Assembly (NCBI GenBank): GCA_963623095.1
Contig: CAVFKD010000016.1
Location: 1-36,219 of the forward strand
Length of the DNA: 36,219 nucleotides
Reading direction: 5' to 3'
Origin: UBA3210 sp963623095
GTDB taxonomy: Bacteria; Bacillota_I; Bacilli_A; RFN20; CAG-449
Part shown: positions 6,737-13,027 of the stretch, in pieces
Position numbering within the stretch: position 1 is the stretch's first letter
Layout: each line of letters opens with the position of its first letter
Program-made: the position numbers and the translations under genes
The notes under the pieces: generated by a model
What the model saw: only the letters and a program-made list of their open reading frames with translations
What the model was told of the DNA's origin: nothing
Database searches by the model: none

Positions 6737-8125
6737 CTATTTCTTCTTTTTATGATCTTTACCGTATTTGTGTTTTAACATCATTCTTTCGTTAATCTTA
6801 TGTGTTAAGAAGCTTTGTCCTAATGAAATTAACGCAGTAATGAACCAGTAAATACACATTGCAATAGGTAATGATAAACCCATAAATATAACCATGAAAA
6901 TCATGATGTAGTTCATCCATTTCATAGTTTTCATTGATTGTTCTTGAGCAGGATTCTTATTTAATTTAGGAGTATTTGCATCTCTTTTCTTTTGTAACCA
7001 TTGAGGTATCTTCATAGATAAGAATTGAGATACCGCCATTAATAAGAATACAATCCAAGCAACCCACCATGGACCTGACCAGTTCATTAAACCAGTTGAT
7101 GTTGTAGTAGCGAGTGATAATCCAAAGATTGTACCGCTCATTAAGACTGATGAACCTTGCATAGCAGCCCAAACTGCAATGAAGATAGGGAATTGGAAGA
7201 TTAAAATAATAAACATTCCAAATGGATTAATCTTATATTTCTTATATAAAGCCATTTGTTCTTGAGCGAACTTTTGCTTTTCATATTGGTTAGTTTGGCT
7301 ATTTGGATATTTAGCTTGAATCTTTTGAAGTTCAGGTTGAATCATACTCATTCTACCTTGAGCCATTGTTTGTTTAAATGTTAATGCCATTAAGATGCCT
7401 CTTACAATTAAAGTAACAATGAAAATAGCGAGTAATGCACCAAATCCACCTAAAGCAGTGAATGCAGTTGTTAATGTGTATAATAACCATGAGATTGGAT
7501 ATACAAGTAAACCTTCAATTACACCAAGGCTCCAAGCATCTCCCCAGCTCTTACCTTCGACTACTACGCCGTTATAAGATTGAGTTACTGGTGAAATACA
7601 TGTTGTTTTAGAATTAACTAATGTATTGAAAGTTGATTTATATAATGAGATGTAGTTAGCATCTGGAGCATATTCAACTCCTTTTTCATTTCTAAAGCTT
7701 TCAACCCATTTATCATAGTTGTACCAAAGTTCTTGTGTTCCATCATATGTTTCAGCACCTGCGAATAATGCAACGCCACGAGCATATGAATGAGTATATA
7801 ATTCTAAGTTTTCATTATATGGAGCAGTTGATGCATAATATTTGTCTAATTCAGTTGCATAACTTTCGATTTTATCTTCCATATAAGTGTAGAATTCTTC
7901 AGTTGGAACTAACATTCCTTGACTTTTTGCACTTGTGTAGATTTCTTGGGTTTTTGCATAGTCTTTATATTTCTTTTCTGAACCATCTTCATTTTTTGCG
8001 TTTTCTGCGGAATACATCATTTGAGTTTTATCGTTAACGCTACAGAATGATTTTGTACATGAAGTTAAAGCACTAGCCATTACCACGAAAATACCAATGA
8101 ATAATAAGGCTTTTTTAAATTTCAT
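6737..8125 (-). CDS. yidC: Membrane protein insertase YidC, lipoprotein type with a long extracytoplasmic segment
   Basis: YidC/SpoIIIJ inserts proteins into the cytoplasmic membrane. Residues 1-23 are a lipoprotein signal ending in the lipobox LTSC (C23). Residues 24 to about 200 form a long hydrophilic, tyrosine- and lysine-rich outer region with C28 and C176. The conserved insertase core follows: hydrophobic segments at about 228-248, 300-322, 352-372 and 405-440. R242 in VTLIVRGILMAL sits at the position of the conserved groove arginine, and a basic KKKK tail follows. At 462 residues it is far longer than the roughly 260 typical of Bacillus SpoIIIJ, the difference being the N-terminal outer region. 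The start has GGAGG and overlaps the rnpA stop by 11 nt. Confidence 0.93.
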   Translation of the reverse strand: MKFKKALLFIGIFVVMASALTSCTKSFCSVNDKTQMMYSAENAKNEDGSEKKYKDYAKTQEIYTSAKSQGMLVPTEEFYTYMEDKIESYATELDKYYASTAPYNENLELYTHSYARGVALFAGAETYDGTQELWYNYDKWVESFRNEKGVEYAPDANYISLYKSTFNTLVNSKTTCISPVTQSYNGVVVEGKSWGDAWSLGVIEGLLVYPISWLLYTLTTAFTALGGFGALLAIFIVTLIVRGILMALTFKQTMAQGRMSMIQPELQKIQAKYPNSQTNQYEKQKFAQEQMALYKKYKINPFGMFIILIFQFPIFIAVWAAMQGSSVLMSGTIFGLSLATTTSTGLMNWSGPWWVAWIVFLLMAVSQFLSMKIPQWLQKKRDANTPKLNKNPAQEQSMKTMKWMNYIMIFMVIFMGLSLPIAMCIYWFITALISLGQSFLTHKINERMMLKHKYGKDHKKKK

Positions 8126-8459
8126 TTTCGATCCTCCGATTTATTTTATTGATTAAAATTGATAACTCATTTAAATTGGTCGCATAATCATTACCAAGAT
8201 ATGGTTTCTTGACAATTATACAATAATCGATATTCTTATCAAAATTAATTACATCTTTCGCCATCATACGGATTTGTCTTCTAATCTTATTTCTAACAAC
8301 TGCGTTGCCTAGTTTCTTAGAAGCAGAGATTCCAATTCTAGCGTGGTCTATTTCGTTTACCTTGTAGTAGCAAACAAAGCATCTGTTACTCAAAGTTTTA
8401 TTTTCATGGATGACTTTTTGGAAATCTTGATGTGTTTTAACACGATATTTAATTTTCAT
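8115..8459 (-). CDS. rnpA: Ribonuclease P protein component
   Basis: This protein subunit assists the RNase P RNA in removing 5' leaders from precursor tRNAs. It is 114 residues, small and basic. The diagnostic helix is KKLGNAVVRNKIRRQIR (about 48-64), the equivalent of the RNR motif. It follows rpmH as in most bacteria, but the 64-nt gap contains a strong terminator-like hairpin. Its 3' end encloses the ribosome site and start of yidC. A GAGGATG-like site precedes the start. Confidence 0.95.
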   Translation of the reverse strand: MKIKYRVKTHQDFQKVIHENKTLSNRCFVCYYKVNEIDHARIGISASKKLGNAVVRNKIRRQIRMMAKDVINFDKNIDYCIIVKKPYLGNDYATNLNELSILINKINRRIENEI

Positions 8460-8479
8460 AATTCATCCTCTTTCTTGAT

Positions 8480-8515
8480 TTTAAAAAAACCGCTACTGAA
8501 TATAGTAACGGTTTT
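8480..8515 (-). terminator. Strong hairpin terminator/attenuator between rpmH and rnpA
   Basis: On the minus strand a 12-bp stem (AAAACCGTTACT with AGTAGCGGTTTT, one G-U pair, 6-nt loop) is followed by seven T, 8 nt after the rpmH stop and about 25 nt before rnpA. It looks like a full intrinsic terminator inside the operon. Partial readthrough would keep L34 expression well above RnpA, YidC and Jag. Confidence 0.8.
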
Positions 8516-8523
8516 AGCTTTAC

Positions 8524-8658
8524 TTATGCAGTAAGTTGTTTTCTACCTTTTGAACGGCGTCTTGCTAATACTTTTCTACCGTTAGGTGTTGCCATTCTAG
8601 CACGGAAACCACAAGTGTTCTTATGTTTTCTTTTACTAGGTTGATATGTTCTTTTCAT
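8524..8658 (-). CDS. rpmH: 50S ribosomal protein L34
   Basis: A 44-residue reading frame on the minus strand begins MKRTYQPSKRKHKNTCGFRA and ends GRKQLTA, an unmistakable L34 sequence. GGAGG precedes its ATG. It is the first gene of the leftward operon from the origin and has the best promoter seen on that side. L34 is a small basic protein of the large ribosomal subunit. Confidence 0.98.
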   Translation of the reverse strand: MKRTYQPSKRKHKNTCGFRARMATPNGRKVLARRRSKGRKQLTA

Positions 8659-8694
8659 TTTTATAACCTCCGTTTACGTTCTATACGCGATAAA

Positions 8695-8724
8695 ATTATA
8701 TATATTATTTATATAATAAGTCAA
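8695..8724 (-). promoter_or_regulatory. Promoter of the rpmH operon
   Basis: On the minus strand TTGACT (complement of 8719-8724) and TATAAT (complement of 8695-8700) are 18 nt apart, placing transcription start about 30 nt before rpmH. Its position next to the DnaA-box cluster couples it physically to the origin. Confidence 0.75.
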
Positions 8725-8785
8725 CAAAAGAATGTTTTTTTTAATAAAAAAATCAAACTTATTACATTTTCTTGCTAAAGAGCTG

Positions 8786-8916
8786 ATTTTATCCACTTTT
8801 TCCACAGGTGTAAATTTTTCCCACATATGTGGATGGACTTTTCCACATGTGGAAATTGTGGAAAACTCTATTTTAATAATCTTATATAATAAATATATAA
8901 AGCAAATGTGGAAAAC
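8786..8916. other. Origin of replication, upstream DnaA-box cluster (oriC part 1)
   Basis: Nine-base DnaA-box-like sites (consensus TTATCCACA) occur on the plus strand at 8789-8797 (TTATCCACT), 8798-8806 (TTTTCCACA), 8817-8825 (TTTCCCACA) and 8839-8847 (TTTTCCACA). On the minus strand they occur at 8828-8836 (CCATCCACA), 8848-8856 (ATTTCCACA), 8857-8865 (TTTTCCACA) and 8907-8915 (TTTTCCACA). Several abut without spacing. The flanks (8866-8906 and 8916-8992) are very AT-rich. The cluster lies between the divergent rpmH and dnaA genes, the classical origin position, and probably also autoregulates dnaA. The rest of 8659-8992 holds the rpmH promoter and the dnaA leader, where TATGAT (8956-8961) is a possible -10 without a good -35. 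Confidence 0.9.
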
Positions 8917-8992
8917 TAAAAATTATTATTTTTTATATATCACTTTTACACATTATATGATAACATTTTACACGATACGAAGGGAGTTACTT

Positions 8993-10351
8993 ATGAGCGT
9001 AACATTATCTAATCAAGATAAAATTTGGAAAAATGTTCTTGATCGTGCTAAACAAGTATTTGATCGTCATACTTTCGATATGTTTTTCGCAAGTACCAAA
9101 ATTGCTTCTATCGTAAATGATGTAATTTCAGTTTATACAGATACTGAATTATCCAAACAAGTCCTTAATAGTGACAATAAAACCGTTGAAAAATTAAAAA
9201 GCATTGTAAATGAAGTAACAGAAACAAATTATCAATTAAAATTTATTTTAAAAGATGATAGTATTCCTGATTCTAAACAAGAAGAAGTACAAAAACATTT
9301 ATTCTTTCAACAATGCAATTTAAATCCAAAATATAGTTTAGATAACTATGTTGTTGGTAGTTCTAATAAAGAAGCTGTTCAAGCTGCTTTAATGATTGGT
9401 GCTACTCCTGGAGAAACTTTCAACCCATTATTCATTTATTCTAAATCTGGTTTAGGAAAAACTCACTTATTACATGCGATTGGTAATTACATCAAGGATA
9501 AAAAGCCTTTTTACAAGGTTTTATATATTACGACAGATGCTTTTATCGATGAATTTATCAAATATTGCAAAGGTGATCAACAAAACGAATCTTTAAAAGA
9601 TTTCATGAGATCAGTCGATGTTTTATTAGTCGATGATATTCAACAATTAAAAACAAAAGAAAAGACACAAGAAATGTTCTTTAATGTCTTTAATTTACTA
9701 GTAAACAATGGAAAACAAATTGTTTTAACATCCGATTGTTCTCCAAGCGAATTAAAAGGTCTAGAAGAACGTTTAGTATCTCGTTTTAGTATGGGATTAA
9801 TCGTCAATATTAAAAATCCAGATATTGATACATGTATTGAGATTTTAAAGACAAAAATCGCTGCGAATAACCTCAATATTAACAATTTTGAATATGATGG
9901 TTTAATTTATCTCGCAGAAACTTTCTCAAAGAACATAAGAGAACTAGAAGGTGCATTAAACAGAGTTATTTTTAAAACTATCGCGAATAAATATACTGAT
10001 AAAATCGATGTTGAAACCATCAAAGAATCAGTTGAAGGACTCGCAAGTGTTAAATCAAAAGAAAATACTCTTTCAGAAGCAAGAATTATTGAAGCAGTCG
10101 GTGATTATTACAATTTAACCGAAGAACAAATCAAATCTAAGATTAGAACTTCACAAATTGCTCTTGCAAGACACATTTCTATCTATCTTTGTAGAGATAT
10201 GTTAAATACACCATTAACTCAACTTGGTAAAATATTTGGTGGTAGAGATCATACAACCATCATGTCTAGTGTAGAAAAAGTGGAAAAAATGTTGAAAACT
10301 GACCCAGATTTAAAGCTTGCATTAGACGCGATAAAAAAGACTTTAAAATAA
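8993..10351 (+). CDS. dnaA: Chromosomal replication initiator protein DnaA
   Basis: DnaA binds the origin boxes, forms an ATP-dependent filament and opens the duplex. The start at 8993 is chosen because AGGGAG lies just upstream and the protein then begins at domain I (SNQDKIWKNVLDRAKQVF). Reading further upstream would run through the DnaA boxes. The 452 residues show domain I (1-80), a short linker, the AAA+ domain with Walker A SKSGLGKTH (150-158), Walker B LLVDDIQ and the arginine-containing ERLVSRFS, and the DNA-binding domain IV with ARHISIYLCRDML and GGRDHTTI near the end. It lies between two groups of DnaA boxes. Confidence 0.97.
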   Translation: MSVTLSNQDKIWKNVLDRAKQVFDRHTFDMFFASTKIASIVNDVISVYTDTELSKQVLNSDNKTVEKLKSIVNEVTETNYQLKFILKDDSIPDSKQEEVQKHLFFQQCNLNPKYSLDNYVVGSSNKEAVQAALMIGATPGETFNPLFIYSKSGLGKTHLLHAIGNYIKDKKPFYKVLYITTDAFIDEFIKYCKGDQQNESLKDFMRSVDVLLVDDIQQLKTKEKTQEMFFNVFNLLVNNGKQIVLTSDCSPSELKGLEERLVSRFSMGLIVNIKNPDIDTCIEILKTKIAANNLNINNFEYDGLIYLAETFSKNIRELEGALNRVIFKTIANKYTDKIDVETIKESVEGLASVKSKENTLSEARIIEAVGDYYNLTEEQIKSKIRTSQIALARHISIYLCRDMLNTPLTQLGKIFGGRDHTTIMSSVEKVEKMLKTDPDLKLALDAIKKTLK

Positions 10352-10385
10352 TAAACAAAATACGTAGTATTTTATATACCAATAT

Positions 10386-10393
10386 GATACAAT
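10386..10393 (+). promoter_or_regulatory. Possible extended -10 promoter for dnaN
   Basis: TGATACAAT (TGN plus TACAAT) occurs about 85 nt upstream of dnaN without a convincing -35. A transcript from here would carry the DnaA boxes and the trio-like track in its leader. Confidence 0.35.
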
Positions 10394-10415
10394 AATTTTA
10401 GCAACAATTTATGAC

Positions 10416-10461
10416 TTTTCCACATTATCAACAGTCCTTATTATTATTGCTATATATATTA
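10416..10461 (+). other. Origin part 2: tandem DnaA boxes plus DnaA-trio-like unwinding track
   Basis: Two adjacent boxes, TTTTCCACA (10416-10424) and TTATCAACA (10425-10433), are followed by a GTCC spacer. Next come the triplets TTA TTA TTA TTG CTA (10438-10452) and a TATATATATTA run. On the complementary strand these read 3'-AAT, AAT, AAT, AAC, GAT, matching the DnaA-trio pattern (3'-[G/A]AT repeats) known from the Bacillus subtilis basal unwinding element, in the same box, spacer, trio order and the same place between dnaA and dnaN. The track runs into the dnaN ribosome site. Confidence 0.75.
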
Positions 10462-10477
10462 GAAGGAGAAAATAAAT

Positions 10478-11596
10478 ATGAGACTTACAGTCAACAGAGC
10501 AAGCTTCTTAAAAGCATTGACAATCGTTAATGTTGCAATCGGAGCTAAATCTCCTACTCCAGCATTCTTAAATTTTAAATTAACAATGTCTGAAGATGGA
10601 TTAGAAATTTTAGGTAGTGACAATGATTTAACTATCGTAAATGTTTTACCTATCCAAGATGGAGATAAAACATTAATTGAAAACTATACTGAAGGTTCAA
10701 TTTTAATCACTGCAAAATTATTACTTGAATTAATTCGTCAATTAAGTGAAGAAAAAGTTACATTAGAAACTATCGATGATGTAATGGTAAATATTTTTGA
10801 TAATAAATCTAACTTCAAATTAAACGCGATGAGAAGCGAAGAATATCCTGATTTAGATTTAGCTACAATCGGAGAAGAAATCTCTTTTAAGATTGAAGAT
10901 TTTAAAAAGATTATTTCACAAACTGCTTTTGCAGCTTCAGTAAAAGAAACTAGACCTATTTTAACTGCGATTAACGCAAAGTCAGATGGAGAAGTCGCGG
11001 AATTCGTCGCAACAGACTCTTATAGACTTGCGAAAAAGACATGTTCCTTATCATTACACCCATTTGAAGCAAATATTCCTGTAAAGACTTTAAATGAAGT
11101 TTCTAAGCTATTAGAAGGTGAAGACGTTACTTTATATATTTCTAACAATAAAGTTATCTTTGCATTCGCTAGTACAAAAGTATATTCAAAATTAATCATG
11201 GGTGATTTCCCTAAAACAAGCAGAATGATTCCTGCAAGTTACCCATATGTTTTAAAAGTTAACGCAAATGAATTTATCAATGCAATGCAACGTGTATCTA
11301 TTCTTGCAGTTGATAGAGATAAAGTTGTAAAACTCTCTTTAGATGATAACAAGGTAGAAATTATTTCTAAAAATGAACAAATCGGTTCTGCTAATGAACA
11401 AATTCAATTATTTGAATATCAAGGTGGAAGATTTGATATCTCATTTGATGTCAACTATGTTGTAGATGCAATTAAAGCAACTCAAAGTGAAGATGTTATT
11501 ATTTCCTTTGCTGGAGAAATGTCTGCATTCAGAGTTACAACTGAATCTGATCCTACAATCAGCCAAATTATCACTCCTGTAAGATCATATTATTAG
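10478..11596 (+). CDS. dnaN: DNA polymerase III subunit beta (sliding clamp)
   Basis: The beta clamp encircles DNA and tethers the replicative polymerase and other clamp-binding proteins. The 372 residues fit the family, with three repeated clamp domains. Recognisable parts are the start MRLTVNRASFLKAL, the middle ETRPILTAINAK and ATDSYRLAKK, and the end TQIITPVRSYY-like tail (canonical LPVRTY). AGAAGGAG precedes the ATG at the normal spacing. It has its own terminator directly downstream, separating it from yaaA-recF-gyrBA. Confidence 0.96.
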   Translation: MRLTVNRASFLKALTIVNVAIGAKSPTPAFLNFKLTMSEDGLEILGSDNDLTIVNVLPIQDGDKTLIENYTEGSILITAKLLLELIRQLSEEKVTLETIDDVMVNIFDNKSNFKLNAMRSEEYPDLDLATIGEEISFKIEDFKKIISQTAFAASVKETRPILTAINAKSDGEVAEFVATDSYRLAKKTCSLSLHPFEANIPVKTLNEVSKLLEGEDVTLYISNNKVIFAFASTKVYSKLIMGDFPKTSRMIPASYPYVLKVNANEFINAMQRVSILAVDRDKVVKLSLDDNKVEIISKNEQIGSANEQIQLFEYQGGRFDISFDVNYVVDAIKATQSEDVIISFAGEMSAFRVTTESDPTISQIITPVRSYY

Positions 11597-11620
11597 GATA
11601 AAATACTCTTAAATGAGCTT

Positions 11621-11650
11621 AAACCTGGATTCTGTCCAGGTTTTTTTGAT
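11621..11650 (+). terminator. dnaN terminator
   Basis: A perfect 9-bp stem (AAACCTGGA with TCCAGGTTT, loop TTCTG) is followed by seven T (11641-11647), 25 nt after the dnaN stop. Confidence 0.9.
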
Positions 11651-11688
11651 TTTGTAAAAAAAATAACTATTTATATTATATATAAATA

Positions 11689-11697
11689 TGTTATAAT
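11689..11697 (+). promoter_or_regulatory. Extended -10 promoter for yaaA-recF-gyrB-gyrA
   Basis: TGTTATAAT is an exact extended -10 (TGN-TATAAT) 42 nt before the yaaA start, downstream of the dnaN terminator. No clear -35 is visible, as is common for extended -10 promoters. Confidence 0.6.
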
Positions 11698-11739
11698 CTT
11701 AGAGTGATATATTGAAAATCACAAAGAATGGTGATACTT

Positions 11740-11949
11740 ATGAAAAAAATAGTAATTAAAACTGAATTCATCACTTTAGGACAATTTCTTAAAGTTGCTG
11801 ATATCATCCAAAGCGGTGGTGAAGCTAAAATGTTTCTTGCATCAAATGAAGTTTATATCAATGGTGAACTTGATGTAAGACGTGGAAGAAAACTTAGAGA
11901 AAATGATGTTATTAAAGTTGATGGAGAAGAATTTGTGATCTCAAAATGA
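11740..11949 (+). CDS. yaaA: S4-domain RNA-binding protein YaaA (RlbA-like)
   Basis: This small S4-domain protein is conserved between dnaN and recF in Bacillota and has been implicated in ribosome assembly or RNA binding; its exact role is uncertain. It is 69 residues from the ATG at 11740, which follows a GGTGAT site. An in-frame ATG four codons earlier is possible but has no better site. The S4 fold signature is ITLGQFLKVADIIQSGGEAKMFLASNEVYINGELDVRRGRKL, given here as a region (about residues 9-51). Its TGA stop overlaps the recF ATG by four bases (ATGA), indicating coupling. Confidence 0.9.
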   Translation: MKKIVIKTEFITLGQFLKVADIIQSGGEAKMFLASNEVYINGELDVRRGRKLRENDVIKVDGEEFVISK

Positions 11950-13025
11950 TAATCAATAATTTATCTTTAGTTAATTTTAGAAATTATCAATCTTTAGATA
12001 TTAACTTTCAAAAAGGTATTAATATCCTTGTAGGAAATAATGGTGTTGGTAAAACAAATATTGTTGAAGCGATTAATTATTTAACTCTTGGTAAATCATT
12101 TAAAACAAACAATGATGAAGAATTAATAAAATTTGATGAAGAATATTTAAAAATAAATTTAGAATTCGTTAGTAAATCTAAAAAGACTATTCAATGTGTA
12201 ATTTCTAAAAATTCTAAAAAGATTATCTATAACGATTACGAAATTAAAAAACTATCTGAACTAAATGGAAAACTAATAAGCGTTCTATTTACTCCAATAG
12301 ATGTTAACTTATTTAAAGACTCACCAGCTTTAAGAAGAAGATTTCTTAATATTTATATCTCTAGCTTCGATAATTCTTATTTAAAACAACTTTCTTTGTT
12401 TAATAACTTACTTAAAGAAAGAAATGCTTTATTGAAAAGCGAAAGGATTGATAGAAACTATTTAGAGATAATTGATGATAAGCTAATAGAAACATCTTAT
12501 CCAATCATGATAAAAAGAAAAGAAATTATTAAGAAATTAAATTTAAGTATCAATACTATCTTTCAAAACATTGATTCTACTTCAAATGAAATAAGCTTAG
12601 TTTATAAAACGGACTTAGACTTAGAAGATTACCAAGAATACTATCAATCTATGAAAAGAAAGTATAAAGAAGATTTTGAAAGCGATATAAGACGAAAATC
12701 AACTTCGAGAGGAATTCATCACGATGATATGATAATGCTTCTCAACGGGCGTGAAATTGGCTTATATGGCTCACAAGGACAAAATCGAATCGGATCATTA
12801 TCTTTAAAACTAACAATGATTGAACTTATCAAACAAGAAATAGATGAAGATCCAATTATTATTCTCGATGATGTTTTATCTGAATTAGATATTGAACATC
12901 AAAACAAATTATTAGAAATTTTAAAAAACTATGAACAAGTATTTATTACTTGTGCAGATAATTCTCTTCTTGTAGATGATGCGAGTATTTACAAGATTGA
13001 AAATGGCAAACTTATAGGGAGGTAA
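11946..13025 (+). CDS. recF: DNA replication and repair protein RecF
   Basis: RecF helps load RecA at single-strand gaps through the RecFOR pathway. It is an SMC-like ABC ATPase of 359 residues. It has Walker A GNNGVGKTN (about 35-43), the ABC signature region SQGQNRIGSLSLKL (about 280) and Walker B IIILDDVLSELD (about 306-317). It overlaps yaaA by four bases, and its 3' end carries the GGGAGGT ribosome site of gyrB. Length and order match the Bacillus arrangement. Confidence 0.96.
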   Translation: MIINNLSLVNFRNYQSLDINFQKGINILVGNNGVGKTNIVEAINYLTLGKSFKTNNDEELIKFDEEYLKINLEFVSKSKKTIQCVISKNSKKIIYNDYEIKKLSELNGKLISVLFTPIDVNLFKDSPALRRRFLNIYISSFDNSYLKQLSLFNNLLKERNALLKSERIDRNYLEIIDDKLIETSYPIMIKRKEIIKKLNLSINTIFQNIDSTSNEISLVYKTDLDLEDYQEYYQSMKRKYKEDFESDIRRKSTSRGIHHDDMIMLLNGREIGLYGSQGQNRIGSLSLKLTMIELIKQEIDEDPIIILDDVLSELDIEHQNKLLEILKNYEQVFITCADNSLLVDDASIYKIENGKLIGR

Positions 13026-13027
13026 CT

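Noticed and set aside
7735..8037. A 100-codon plus-strand open frame within yidC
   Set aside because: His/Phe/Leu-rich antisense translation of the YidC outer region with no start signal.
8732..8992. N-terminal extension of dnaA reaching back through the origin
   Set aside because: It translates DnaA boxes, does not resemble DnaA, and a proper ribosome site and start exist at 8993.
10352..10415. Small gene between dnaA and dnaN
   Set aside because: No start with a ribosome site and no open frame of useful length; the segment is origin and promoter sequence.
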